Below the pieces are notes generated by a model, which was given only the letters and a program-made list of their open reading frames with translations, had not been told where the DNA came from and ran no database searches. From contig NZ_JAFBDO010000004.1 in NCBI RefSeq assembly GCF_016908295.1, forward strand, positions 62,001 through 126,000: a stretch of 64,000 bases of DNA, written 5' to 3'. This stretch comes from Thalassobacillus pellis (GTDB lineage Bacteria > Bacillota > Bacilli > Bacillales > Halobacillaceae). Within the stretch, counting starts at the first letter, position 1, and each line of letters opens with the position of its first letter. The translations under genes were made by a program, and so were the position numbers. Shown one piece after another: positions 42,294 to 50,906 of the stretch.

Positions 42294-42405
42294 AATATCC
42301 CCCCTTAGATTTTTATTAACTGCGCCTCCATTATATCATTTATCATAGAGCTATATCATTTCTATTAAGGACTATCAAGCTGAAAGAGTTTCTAATTGTG
42401 CGGTT

Positions 42406-42442
42406 AAAACCCTGATTCTTCTCCTTGCAGAAAAATCAGGGC
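42406..42442 (-). terminator. Terminator after the YdeI-like gene
   Basis: CCCTGATT and AATCAGGG pair across a 16-nt region that itself is partly complementary (TTCT/AGAA); T-rich sequence follows on the minus strand. It lies 75 bp beyond the stop codon. Confidence 0.7.
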
Positions 42443-42516
42443 TTTCCATTGCAACGCTCGTTTTGAACATTTTAATTTCCAACAACCATCATGGTGAACT
42501 AATCTTATTGGATATA

Positions 42517-43104
42517 TTAATCATTTAATCCCTTTCCATCGAGGATATGCTGCACATATTTTTCAACTCTCGACTCTCGGGTCTGGGGTTTTTTAGCCTT
42601 GGAGAAATAAATAATGTAGGCTCTTTGGCGACCTGGCGTCAATCCTTCAAATGCAGTTTTCAAATCAGGCATTTCAACGAATTTATTTTGAAGTTCATCC
42701 GGAATGGTGAAATCTTTTTTCTTTTCCACCTCCAAACCGGCTTTTTCAACTTCAATGGCTTCTTGTATATATTCTTTCAATATTGTTTCCATTTCAACTA
42801 TGTCTTGAACGTTGGTGAAGCGAATCTGGCGTGCCGCTTGTACGTTCTCGGTTTGCTGAATTAGGATGTTGTGGGGATCCTTTAACAAGGCCCCTTTGTG
42901 AAACAGAAGCGCGCAATATTCTTTGAATCCATGTATCAAAACAATGTTTTTCCCCTCATGCATATAACAAGGGTGCATCCATTTAATATCTTCATCCAGC
43001 CCACAGTCAAGAACGATTTCCCTCAATGTCTCAAATTCTTCCCTCCACTGTTTGGCTTTTTTCAAAAATCCATCTACTTTACGATTCTTTCTACTATCTG
43101 ACAT
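42517..43104 (-). CDS. YdeI/OmdA-like DUF1801 protein
   Basis: A 195-residue protein with an N-terminal DUF1801/YdhG domain (CGLDEDIKWMHPCYMHEGKN then LIHGFKEYCALLFHKGALL) and a C-terminal OmdA-type helical end (FEGLTPGRQRAYIIYFSKAK, then SRVEKYVQHILDGKGL). B. subtilis YdeI has the same layout. Function unknown, possibly iron- or lipid-related. AAGGAG precedes the ATG. Confidence 0.87.
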   Translation of the reverse strand: MSDSRKNRKVDGFLKKAKQWREEFETLREIVLDCGLDEDIKWMHPCYMHEGKNIVLIHGFKEYCALLFHKGALLKDPHNILIQQTENVQAARQIRFTNVQDIVEMETILKEYIQEAIEVEKAGLEVEKKKDFTIPDELQNKFVEMPDLKTAFEGLTPGRQRAYIIYFSKAKKPQTRESRVEKYVQHILDGKGLND

Positions 43105-43258
43105 AAAGGAACACTCCTTTTCACTTTTTCATTCAGCAGTAAAGAATGATCGTCTTCTCCAATTTTTGATTATGACAATTCACTCTATTATTTGTCTTTA
43201 TGGTTATTTGATTCCAAATAATATATAAGCACATAATTTCATTCAAAATGCACCCCTG

Positions 43259-43633
43259 TTAAGTAAGGATAAAAGAATGCTGCATTCCATATGCGTATAC
43301 AGCTACAAGAATGGCTGCTATCAAAGTAATCACAATGGCCGGTACCGCATTTCCAAAAGGATGCTTGACTCTGAAATGAGAAAGGCTTGCCAGCAGCATG
43401 GTGATACCAATCCAAATGCCCGCCCATGCAGCTGCTACCGGATACCAATATCCGATAAGAAGCCCGGCTGCTCCGACTATTTGGACGAACCCGGTAACAA
43501 CCCGAAACCATTGCGGCAGTTCAATCGACTCAAATAGTTTAACTTGATTTTTCTCGCCAGCCAGCTTGCTTACGCCGGCAACAGACATGGAGAGTAGCAA
43601 AAAACTTTGGAAAATAACAAAAGCGATGAACAT
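43259..43633 (-). CDS. DoxX family membrane protein
   Basis: A 124-residue four-helix membrane protein of the DoxX/DoxD-like group: SMAGVSKLAGEKNQVKLFES-like start, RVVTGFVQIVGAAGLLIGYW in the centre. Role unclear; relatives are linked to quinone or thiosulfate metabolism and to stress defence. The start at MFIAFV has GGGAGGAG upstream. It is 16 bp downstream of the ArsR-AHSA1 gene on the same strand, so probably repressed by it. Confidence 0.82.
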   Translation of the reverse strand: MFIAFVIFQSFLLLSMSVAGVSKLAGEKNQVKLFESIELPQWFRVVTGFVQIVGAAGLLIGYWYPVAAAWAGIWIGITMLLASLSHFRVKHPFGNAVPAIVITLIAAILVAVYAYGMQHSFILT

Positions 43634-43649
43634 AAGGTTCTCCTCCCTT

Positions 43650-44387
43650 TTATTCAGCCAACACTTTTTTAAGTTCTTCACCGATTTTCATCCAGCTGGA
43701 TTTGGCACCCTCGACGGCACCTGGGCGTGCTTTTGTTTCTTCACTGAATCCGTTTTGTTCGAGATGCAGGTTGGTAATTCCATCCGAACCCTCTGTTAAT
43801 GTCCACGTAACTGTCGTGCTTTCACCAGCACTTTCCCATGTGTAAGAAAGCTTATTAGGCTCATCTACGACTAACACTTCACAGTTTACTATGCCATCCC
43901 ACCACTTATTCGGCTCTGCTCGAAATTGAAATTTATGTCCTACGATTGGTTTAAAGTCATTCTCCCATATCCATTTTGCAAGAATATCCGAGTCTGTTAA
44001 TGCAGTCCACACCTTATTGATTGAACTTGTAAACTGAAAATCTAATGATACGTCTGCCATGTTTTCTTCCTCCTCTAATATGTTTTTTAAAAGGGAAACT
44101 CTTTCCATCCAAAATTTCTCGTAAAAGGATACCCAATCCTGGACTTCTTTCAACGGAGCAGCATTCACTCGATATCTTGTTTCTCTCCCGACTTTTCTAC
44201 TGGTCACAAGTCCAGCCTCTTTTAGGATTGTTAAATGCTTGGAAACCGCAGTACGTCCCATTTCGAAATGAACAGTTAACCCATTTAGCGGCAATTCTTC
44301 TGCTTCTGCCAACAGATCCATCAATTTACGCCTGGCTGGATCAGCGATAGCGCCATAAACATCACGCTCTTGAAGTTTCTCGCTCAA
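43650..44387 (-). CDS. ArsR-type regulator fused to an AHSA1/SRPBCC domain
   Basis: A 245-residue two-domain protein. Residues 1-100 are an ArsR winged helix (YGAIADPARRKLMDLLAEAE, MGRTAVSKHLTILKEAGLV, GRETRYRVNAAPL). Residues 110-245 are an AHSA1-like SRPBCC ligand domain (VSLDFQFTSSINKVWTALTD, then VTWTLTEGSDGITNLHLEQN). Such fusions are known in Bacillaceae: the SRPBCC part may sense a hydrophobic ligand and alter DNA binding. It starts at UUG with GGAGGAGG upstream. Two operator palindromes lie just before it. Confidence 0.88.
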   Translation of the reverse strand: MSEKLQERDVYGAIADPARRKLMDLLAEAEELPLNGLTVHFEMGRTAVSKHLTILKEAGLVTSRKVGRETRYRVNAAPLKEVQDWVSFYEKFWMERVSLLKNILEEEENMADVSLDFQFTSSINKVWTALTDSDILAKWIWENDFKPIVGHKFQFRAEPNKWWDGIVNCEVLVVDEPNKLSYTWESAGESTTVTWTLTEGSDGITNLHLEQNGFSEETKARPGAVEGAKSSWMKIGEELKKVLAE

Positions 44388-44412
44388 AATCCCCTCCTCC
44401 TTTAATAATTAG

Positions 44413-44454
44413 GACACCAATTAGTGTCTTAATTATACGACACCAAATAGTGTC
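44413..44454 (-). promoter_or_regulatory. Two ArsR-type operator palindromes
   Basis: GACACCAATTAGTGTC (44413-44428) and GACACCAAATAGTGTC (44439-44454) are near-identical 16-bp dyads, 26 bp apart centre to centre, 25-65 bp upstream of the start. The two-and-a-half-turn spacing allows two dimers on one DNA face. Autoregulation is inferred. Confidence 0.85.
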
Positions 44455-44566
44455 CCGTCAATGTAACCAGCGTTCAACTATTTTAGTAATGGGAGATGAA
44501 AGATAAAATCTCACAAAAATAAGTTGACTGTGCACTGTCCTGACAGCTTCCCAATACATAAAAAAG

Positions 44567-44606
44567 AAGCTTTCGTTTGCTAAATTGCAAACAAAAGCTT
44601 ATTTTA
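44567..44606. terminator. Bidirectional terminator
   Basis: AAGCTTTCGTTTGC pairs with GCAAACAAAAGCTT (13 of 14 positions), followed by ATTTTAAAG on plus and preceded by AAAAAAG. It overlaps the end of the 75-codon membrane gene's stop region. Confidence 0.8.
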
Positions 44607-44831
44607 AAGTATTCTTCTAATTATAAGTATCAGTCCAATAAGGACGGGCAATGTCACAAGAATCCAAAATACAGCTCCTGAAACACTCATCCCAATAAAA
44701 AATAACAAAAAACCATATACCATACTAATTATAAGAGTCCACATATATTTAAGGGGTTTCGCTTTGATAATGGTATACACAACGTAACCAAAGGAAAAAG
44801 TACTTATCAGAATTAATAAACCTGCTGGCAT
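44604..44831 (-). CDS. Small membrane protein, unknown
   Basis: A 75-residue protein with three membrane helices and a basic end IIRRIL. GGAG precedes the ATG. Its stop overlaps the flank of the downstream hairpin. No family recognised. Confidence 0.6.
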   Translation of the reverse strand: MPAGLLILISTFSFGYVVYTIIKAKPLKYMWTLIISMVYGFLLFFIGMSVSGAVFWILVTLPVLIGLILIIRRIL

Positions 44832-45009
44832 TGTTAGTTCTCCTTATCTGCTTCCGTCGTGTTAACAACTTAATAGTCGATGAGAGCGCCAATACCCTTA
44901 AATTATAACATAATCGCCCTGATTAAACGGCACCTATCCTCTGAAAAAGCATTTATTCACCGATATAACTATTTCAACTATAGTACTCTTGGAATCCACA
45001 ACTGAATTA

Positions 45010-45435
45010 TTAACTCTGATATAAAATTGTTTGGGCAATACCTATAAAGTACTCTGACTCCACAATAATATGATTCAAAACCACTTTTGCGGTTGGGTTG
45101 TTACGAATAGGTTCACTCTCCTCCATCAAACTGCGGCAAAAATTGATAAATTGCTGGCTTTGCTGTAGGCAATAAGTGACGAGTTGCATAATATCCTGAT
45201 ATAACTGTGGAGTGACTTGTCCTTTAGATCGATTGACTGTTTCAATATACCTCACTACCTGCTGGTGGGTTGCAGCGAAATCCTTTTCCCATTGGGCTAA
45301 GGCTTGTACAAATTGAGGCTCTAGATTAGGGACCAATTCCCGAATTACTACAGTATGCTCCTCTTCCTGGTGCTTCCAAAATTCCGCTTCATCCAACACG
45401 CGCAACGGCATCTGGTGACCATAATAAAATTGCAT
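45010..45435 (-). CDS. DUF2935 family protein
   Basis: A 141-residue helical protein. LDEAEFWKHQEEEHTVVIRE at the start and HIIVESEYFIGIAQTILYQ at the end carry the Glu/His pattern of the DUF2935 (metal-binding, four-helix) family, often found with spore-related genes. The family normally has two copies of the unit; here there is one. The start at MQFYYG is set by GGAGGG. Confidence 0.75.
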   Translation of the reverse strand: MQFYYGHQMPLRVLDEAEFWKHQEEEHTVVIRELVPNLEPQFVQALAQWEKDFAATHQQVVRYIETVNRSKGQVTPQLYQDIMQLVTYCLQQSQQFINFCRSLMEESEPIRNNPTAKVVLNHIIVESEYFIGIAQTILYQS

Positions 45436-45573
45436 GTAAAAACCCTCCATCATAATTAGTCTCTCAACTAAATGTATGATGTAATTATCAGAACATACCT
45501 TTTTAGGGTCTTACCTTGATGCAATCACGCTCTCACACAGTACTCTCCTTTTAATATAGGAACGATCAGGTAG

Positions 45574-46254
45574 TTATTCAGAAGTTTCCTTGATAGCCAA
45601 AGTTGTACGCTGGAGTTGTTCTTTTTCCGGTACATAAGTGTATAGGTACATAGTAAATAACAGCCACGCTCCTCCGGCTAAGAATCCACCAATGACATCC
45701 CACGGGTAGTGAACACCTAAATAAATTCGGCTCAACCCAATTAGAACTATCAAAATACCGGTAAATATTATAACCACATTCGCCGGCTTTCCGGATGCTT
45801 TTAACTTTAAGTAAAGCAAATAAGCGAGAAAGCCAAAAAAAGCGATTGAATTCATGGAGTGTCCACTTGGAAAACTTTCCGTACTTACCTGGACAAGGTG
45901 CTCTAACTCGGGACGTGTCCTTTCAAAAATGGATTTTAATAGTGAGTTAAGCTGCCTTACACCAATCAGATTCACGATTAGTAATAGTGCCGTCCAGTAC
46001 CTTTTCTGAAACAGGAATACAAGTATTAGGATTGCCAAAAGGGGAAAAGAGACATTTTTCGAACCGATATAGGTAATCACAACAAAAGCAGTGTCCCCAT
46101 TTGGTCCAAGAAAGTCGTACATATAGGACTGCACCCACTTCCCGAAGTCCAACATCCATGATTCCTTAAAATTTAAGGCAATAACGATAAATAACACAGT
46201 TGATAATGCCATCGAGGAAACTAAAGTAATCCGCTTCTGCTGAACCACCATCAT
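45574..46254 (-). CDS. PAP2 family phosphatase (undecaprenyl-pyrophosphatase-like)
   Basis: A 226-residue membrane phosphatase with six helices. The three PAP2 signature parts are intact: KSIFERTRPE, SFPSGHSMNSIAFFG and SRIYLGVHYPWDVIGG. It likely removes phosphate from a lipid such as undecaprenyl pyrophosphate or phosphatidylglycerol phosphate. The start at MMVVQQ has AAGGAGG directly upstream; the longer frame adds 22 residues. Confidence 0.88.
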   Translation of the reverse strand: MMVVQQKRITLVSSMALSTVLFIVIALNFKESWMLDFGKWVQSYMYDFLGPNGDTAFVVITYIGSKNVSFPLLAILILVFLFQKRYWTALLLIVNLIGVRQLNSLLKSIFERTRPELEHLVQVSTESFPSGHSMNSIAFFGFLAYLLYLKLKASGKPANVVIIFTGILIVLIGLSRIYLGVHYPWDVIGGFLAGGAWLLFTMYLYTYVPEKEQLQRTTLAIKETSE

Positions 46255-46352
46255 GTTCCTCCTTATTTTGATAGTTGAATTTAAATTTCCCTGAGTTGAG
46301 GTTCCCCATATTTTTAACATGTTTTCTTAATTTAAAACTCTTAAAAAATGAA

Positions 46353-46390
46353 AGAGAGAACAAACCATTACTTCAGGTTTGCTCTCTATA
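46353..46390 (-). terminator. Terminator between the 126-codon and PAP2 genes
   Basis: AGAGAGAACAAACC pairs with GGTTTGCTCTCT with one mismatch; on the minus strand CATTTTTTAAG follows. It lies 30 bp after the stop of the gene at 46418. Confidence 0.75.
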
Positions 46391-46417
46391 TAGAGTTCTT
46401 TATTATTTTCCGTTTTT

Positions 46418-46798
46418 CTAATTTAAAACTCTCATATCAGATAAAGACTTTCCACTTTTACTTTTAATTCTAAGTGTAAACGGATCGAATTCATGATGTT
46501 TATTGATATCGATAACTTTTTGAGTAATAACATTCGCTTTTTGCAGAGCATCATTTATATTCGAATCATCTATCGAAGTTTCAATAATAACCATACCATT
46601 ATTATTCACATATACCTTTTCGACAGCTTTGTCCTCTTTTATAACTTTCTCTATTTTTTCACCAATTACTATGTATTCTTGGTTCAGGTTACTATCCTGC
46701 GAATTAATTGAATCTACAGGAACTATATGATAAAAAATTATCGATCCGATTACCAAAATCAGCAGTGCAATTAACCCGTATATGCCCTTCCTGTTCAA
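46418..46798 (-). CDS. Membrane-anchored protein, YhcN/YlaJ-like
   Basis: A 126-residue protein: one N-terminal membrane helix (GIYGLIALLILVIGSIIFYH), then an alpha-beta domain EKIEKVIKEDKAVEKVYVNN and DDSNINDALQKANVITQKVI. The 'V-x-V-x-x-x...I-x-...A...V' layout resembles the sporulation lipoprotein YhcN/YlaJ domain, but there is no lipobox. It starts at UUG with GGAGGTG upstream. Assignment is tentative. Confidence 0.5.
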   Translation of the reverse strand: MNRKGIYGLIALLILVIGSIIFYHIVPVDSINSQDSNLNQEYIVIGEKIEKVIKEDKAVEKVYVNNNGMVIIETSIDDSNINDALQKANVITQKVIDINKHHEFDPFTLRIKSKSGKSLSDMRVLN

Positions 46799-46869
46799 TA
46801 AAACACCTCCGTGAACTTTTGATAAATCGTATGTCCACTTGGTATGTTTTATTCAACTTTAAGCTTTTA

Positions 46870-46901
46870 AATAACTGGGGGACTGACTTCCCCCAGTTAT
46901 T
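46870..46901. terminator. Bidirectional terminator
   Basis: AATAACTGGGGG pairs with CCCCCAGTTATT (12 bp perfect, 8-nt loop). It lies beyond the stop codon of the pyridoxamine-oxidase-like gene, between it and the next minus-strand gene's promoter. Confidence 0.8.
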
Positions 46902-46932
46902 CTATAAGCCTGTCTAACAAGCAGGGCAGAAA

Positions 46933-47445
46933 TTATCTGTTTTCATGAAAATGAACCGTATCTTTTAAATCATTGCCATCGTCTAATGATTTACTGCTGG
47001 TCATCTTCTTAGCAAATTCCTTGACGGTCTTCACGTTTATTCCGGATTCCCAGTATTCTGCAATTTCAGGTGTCACTTTGACAAGTACAACATTCGGATC
47101 ATCCGCAGAAGTGTTCAGCAGTTTTCCAAGAATCGTGTTCCAGTATTCTTTCTTCTTATCCTCATCTTGAACAAATTCAGCAGTGCCGCTGATCGACACA
47201 TAGGAATTGCCTGCGTATGCCAGGTTGACGTTAGGATTACGACCGATATCCACATACTTTTCTGTATCTTTTTCAGTAATGAACCATATTTCTTCCTTAT
47301 CCATTTTCACTTCCTGGGTACGCATAGGACGGGATTTCAGACTGCCCTCCGGAGATATAGTAGTCAGCATCGCCACTTTCTCATCCTTAATCATATCTTT
47401 CATTTTCTTGATGATTTTTTCATTTTCTGAGGTTTGGTTAGCCAT
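46933..47445 (-). CDS. Pyridoxamine 5'-phosphate oxidase-fold general stress protein
   Basis: A 170-residue flavin-binding split-barrel protein like general stress protein 26 (YdaG/GSP26). Family marks: VAMLTTISPEGSLKSRPM, WFITEKDTEKYVDIGRNPNV, and AYAGNSYVSISGTAEFV. It is expected to bind FMN or F420-like cofactors; its reaction is not known. AAGGAGGG precedes the ATG. In B. subtilis relatives are under SigB, but I see no clear SigB promoter here. Confidence 0.85.
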   Translation of the reverse strand: MANQTSENEKIIKKMKDMIKDEKVAMLTTISPEGSLKSRPMRTQEVKMDKEEIWFITEKDTEKYVDIGRNPNVNLAYAGNSYVSISGTAEFVQDEDKKKEYWNTILGKLLNTSADDPNVVLVKVTPEIAEYWESGINVKTVKEFAKKMTSSKSLDDGNDLKDTVHFHENR

Positions 47446-47800
47446 TTATGATGCCCTCCTTCTAAATCTTCAGTAGTTGTTTGTTTCCATTTCCAAATAA
47501 GTCATTTGTACAACTATCATTTCTTTATCCTTTTCCCGATAGACACAGAATTACACTTATTATCATGGCTATCCTTTGAAGCGATTTATCTGCGAACCCC
47601 TTTGACATTTTTAACACCAGCGAACAAAAAAATCCCTGTACATTGTACAGAGACTGAATAAGTCTGATTAACTTTAGAAAAACTTCTTAAAGTTTGAAGT
47701 TAATTCTAGATAATCGCCAAGAGATGGATGATTGCCGGGGGTACGACCTAAAGCTAACTTCGTCAATAAGATCCAACTTCCCCATTATTTCAAGGATACA
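47446..47800. other. Intergenic region
   Basis: The 355-bp gap holds the stress-gene promoter and a hairpin at 47626-47652 (CTGTACA with TGTACAG and a minus-strand T-run), likely the terminator for the PII-like/DUF1538 operon although 150 bp past its end. No further gene is seen. Confidence 0.5.
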
Positions 47801-48469
47801 TCATTTATATAAACCATAAGTATTATTCACATCTTGTATAAAGATAATCCCGTTTCCTGGCTCATCAATCTTAAGCTTTTTTCTTATTGACGCTACTATT
47901 TCTTCCGTGGCTTCTTTTTCACTGAGAATCAAAACAATTTCTTTTTCGGGCTCAATATCCATGGAAAAAACCTTGCTCGTTTCATGTATTCCAGAGCCTC
48001 TGGCATTTATGATGGTGCCTCCTTTGGAACCAGCTTCGGTTGCTGCACTTATTACTTCCTCGGCATTCCCTTTTTCTACGATAACCGTAATTGCATGATA
48101 CCTCATATTGTCTGCACCTCTACCTTCCTTTACGTGACTATCCTTATAACTCCTTGCTCCAATCACTTTCCCTACAGAAATGGTAAATGCAATGCCTTGA
48201 TGTTTTTTTGTGAATTTAAATTTCTTATCCAGTTGTTCAATTGCGTAATTAGCTGTTTCTCTATCAGAAGCCATCATAACAATTTCTTTGCGAACATCAT
48301 TTATTCCTAGCAATTCCAGGAGACGGCTTTTTAATGTTCCTTTTCCGAGTAATACTGTTCCACCTGAAATACCATGTTTCTTTGCTGTTTGTACTACCTT
48401 GCTCCCTAATCCAAGATCAACAATAACGTAAATAAGTTCTAATTCGGCGATATCGGAACTATTGGACAT
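47801..48469 (-). CDS. Tandem PII-like protein
   Basis: A 222-residue protein with two ferredoxin-like PII folds in tandem (about 10-108 and 120-220). The pieces GSKVVQTAKKHGISGGTVLL and SGGT/TIINARGSG each resemble the T-loop edge of GlnB-like proteins. Such fused PII-like proteins go with DUF1538 membrane proteins. It overlaps the upstream gene by 11 bp, showing translational coupling. It may gate the partner in response to a nucleotide or metabolite. Confidence 0.82.
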   Translation of the reverse strand: MSNSSDIAELELIYVIVDLGLGSKVVQTAKKHGISGGTVLLGKGTLKSRLLELLGINDVRKEIVMMASDRETANYAIEQLDKKFKFTKKHQGIAFTISVGKVIGARSYKDSHVKEGRGADNMRYHAITVIVEKGNAEEVISAATEAGSKGGTIINARGSGIHETSKVFSMDIEPEKEIVLILSEKEATEEIVASIRKKLKIDEPGNGIIFIQDVNNTYGLYK

Positions 48470-49952
48470 CCCTTAATTCGCCTCCCTTTCTTGATTTCAA
48501 TTTAAATACCAGCCCGACTACCTGTAAGGTAATAAGTGGGGTTAACGCTACCAGTGCGATCATCCCGAAACCATCTTTTAATACATTTGCACCCTCTATC
48601 GCTTCAGCCGCACCTTGGACAAACGCCAATATGAATGTAGCAGTCATCGGTCCTGATGCAACCCCTCCTGAATCGAAGGCAATTCCGACAAATAGCTTTG
48701 GCACGAAATAAGTCATAGCTATAGCTATGATATACCCCGGTAAAAGATAATGCCATAAATGAAGATCGGGAATCAGTATTCTTAAAATGGATAGGGTTAC
48801 GGCGATACCGACCCCAATACAAAGAGATATCATAACGATTTTTCTACGTACGTAACCGCTGGTTACATCCTCAATCTGATGCGTCAAAACGTGAACTGCC
48901 GGTTCTGCGAGGATTGTAACAACTCCGAGCACGAAAGCTATGATTACAATATATGATTTATTATCCAAAGATGCGATTGAATGACCGATTGCGGTCCCTA
49001 CTTCCATAAATCCAGCATTTACACCAATTAAAAATAACACAAGACCTATAAACGTGAATAAAATTCCCGTCATTATTTTTCTAACCGCTTTTATGGACAT
49101 TTTAAATGATATTTTTTGGAATACAAGAAAAATTATGAGTATCGGCAGCAGCGCCAATGTAATCTCTTGGGCGATTAAAGGAACCTCTTGTAGATAATGT
49201 TCTAAAATCGATGTTGAACCTGACTTATGTTGCTCCAAACTTCCTGATAATTCATTCGTTTTCGCAATGATATTCATAATCATGACTGCTATGATTGCTC
49301 CTGTAGATGCAATGGCAACAAGCCCAAAACTATCTTTTTCAGAGGCTTTACTATCTTTTTTCAGGGTGGAGATTCCTAATGCAAGTGCCAAAATAAATGG
49401 AACTGTTAACGCTCCCGTTGTCGCTCCGGACGCATCAAAGGAAATAGCTAAAAATTCAGGGGAAGTAAAAAAGGCTAGCACAAGAATAATAAAATATAGT
49501 ACGGACAGCACTTTAAACAATGGTATATTGAATACAATCCTGACAAGCCCTAAGGCAATCAGTGTCCCAATCCCTATGGATACAACGAGGACAATACTGG
49601 TTTTTGAGATCAGACCTGATGTCACTAACTCCACCTGTCTTGCCAATATATGCAAATCAGGTTCTGCAATGGAAATGACAAAACCAAGTAACAGTCCAGC
49701 AGCAACTACAATCCAAATTTTGTTTGTTTTTGCTATCGTTTTCCCCATCGTTTTACCAATAGGTGTTATTCCGATATCCACTCCGAATAAAAAAATGGAT
49801 AATCCAACAATAATGAGAACGGCACCAATAATGAAACTGATGATCAATGAGGAATCCAACGGAGCTAATGTAAAGTTCAATATCAGAACCAAGACAGTAA
49901 TGGGGAGAACGGCATATAATACTTCCTTTAACTTTGAACCCAGTACCTTCAT
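48459..49952 (-). CDS. DUF1538 membrane protein (two repeats)
   Basis: A 497-residue integral membrane protein made of two DUF1538 repeats, each of about six helices. Both repeats have a paired motif: FLFGVDIGITPIGKTMGKTI with SIAEPDLHILARQVELVTSG, and FLIGVNAGFMEVGTAIGHSI with ILAEPAVHVLTHQIEDVTSG. The inverted-looking AEPxxHxL/Q-x-xxVTSG elements suggest a transporter with twofold symmetry, substrate unknown. The PII-like partner gene overlaps its end. AAAGGAATG precedes the ATG. Confidence 0.88.
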   Translation of the reverse strand: MKVLGSKLKEVLYAVLPITVLVLILNFTLAPLDSSLIISFIIGAVLIIVGLSIFLFGVDIGITPIGKTMGKTIAKTNKIWIVVAAGLLLGFVISIAEPDLHILARQVELVTSGLISKTSIVLVVSIGIGTLIALGLVRIVFNIPLFKVLSVLYFIILVLAFFTSPEFLAISFDASGATTGALTVPFILALALGISTLKKDSKASEKDSFGLVAIASTGAIIAVMIMNIIAKTNELSGSLEQHKSGSTSILEHYLQEVPLIAQEITLALLPILIIFLVFQKISFKMSIKAVRKIMTGILFTFIGLVLFLIGVNAGFMEVGTAIGHSIASLDNKSYIVIIAFVLGVVTILAEPAVHVLTHQIEDVTSGYVRRKIVMISLCIGVGIAVTLSILRILIPDLHLWHYLLPGYIIAIAMTYFVPKLFVGIAFDSGGVASGPMTATFILAFVQGAAEAIEGANVLKDGFGMIALVALTPLITLQVVGLVFKLKSRKGGELRDVQ

Positions 49953-50088
49953 AGATTCATTCCTTTCTATATTATTTTATAAAGCATGATATTTGTTAAT
50001 CACTGATACAAAATGACGGAAGGTGTTAATTAAAATGGAGGTTGGAAGAGGTTTCAAAAAAAGGTTTCTAATCTACTTTTACAAATGA

Positions 50089-50652
50089 TTATAAATTGAC
50101 ATCTACTTTAATAAACTTTTCCTCCTTTTTATCCACCCCAATATAGTTAAAAGTTTCTGAGGTAGAATGATGACCAAAAATTCTCATTATAATTGAAATG
50201 GCAATTCCTTTACGATAAGCATGATAACCAAAGGTTTTTCTTAAAGTATGAGTACCAATTTTCCCATTCACTCCCACATCCTTCGCTGCTTGATTAATTA
50301 TGCGATAGGCCTGTTGACGGGTAATAGGATGGTTATTTTTCTTAGATTTAAAAAGGTAGTCATCCAAAGATAAATCATGGCTAAATAGATATTCCTCAAG
50401 CTTTTTCCTCACATTAGGATTTAAATAAAACGCTTTCTTTTCCTTACCAGATGAATCCGTTATATATACACATTCCCTTGCTTGATTGCCATCCCATACC
50501 TCATGAACAGTTAAATGAAGTAGATCGTTGATCCTTATACCCGTATTGATTCCCAAGACAAAAAACAATAAATCACGCTGTGAATGCTGCACCAATACAC
50601 GTTTTATCGCATTTATATCCTCAACTTTTTTTAAAGGCTGGACACACTCCAA
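50089..50652 (-). CDS. Short tyrosine recombinase (187 residues)
   Basis: A complete tyrosine-recombinase catalytic domain with almost no N-terminal DNA-binding part. Catalytic residues: Arg40 (NTGIRINDLL), Lys near 70-73 (SSGKEKK), His135 and Arg138 (HTLRKTFGYH), His161 (FGHHS), Tyr170 (FNYIG). XerC/D-like and phage integrases are about 300 residues, so this short form needs either a partner or recognises DNA with the catalytic domain alone. It starts at UUG with GGGAGG upstream. A 12-bp inverted repeat lies right before it. It is the only intact recombinase in the window. Confidence 0.9.
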   Translation of the reverse strand: MECVQPLKKVEDINAIKRVLVQHSQRDLLFFVLGINTGIRINDLLHLTVHEVWDGNQARECVYITDSSGKEKKAFYLNPNVRKKLEEYLFSHDLSLDDYLFKSKKNNHPITRQQAYRIINQAAKDVGVNGKIGTHTLRKTFGYHAYRKGIAISIIMRIFGHHSTSETFNYIGVDKKEEKFIKVDVNL

Positions 50653-50675
50653 GAGTTCTTCCTCCCAGCATATTG

Positions 50676-50724
50676 TTGTAATGTTACTTAACTATATTTT
50701 ATCTATAATTATGTAACATTACAA
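50676..50724. promoter_or_regulatory. 12-bp inverted repeat upstream of the recombinase
   Basis: TTGTAATGTTAC (50676-50687) and GTAACATTACAA (50713-50724) are exact inverted copies separated by 25 bp. They bracket the probable promoter, 25-70 bp before the start. This could be an operator or a recombination-site pair with a central crossover region. Confidence 0.7.
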
Positions 50725-50754
50725 TTAATACGATTTTTTCCAAACTATGGTCAT

Positions 50755-50783
50755 AAAAAATAATCCCACCTTAAGAAGATGGG
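50755..50783 (-). terminator. Weak terminator-like hairpin
   Basis: CCCACCTT with AAGATGGGG pairs over 7-8 bp and is followed on the minus strand by ATTATTTTTT. No minus-strand gene lies just upstream, so it may be a leftover. Confidence 0.4.
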
Positions 50784-50906
50784 GAAGAGAACGAGCTTTG
50801 CTTAAAATAAATGAAGTCTAATTTATAATTGGAAGCTACATCATAACGGTTTAAATTCTTGTCTTTCGTATATAGGTTCCGTAAGATTAAATAAGAAAGG
50901 GGGGGA

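Noticed and set aside
49267-49989. 240-codon plus-strand frame opposite DUF1538
   Set aside because: Antisense shadow of a membrane protein gene, with the usual Pro/Thr/Ile-rich text.
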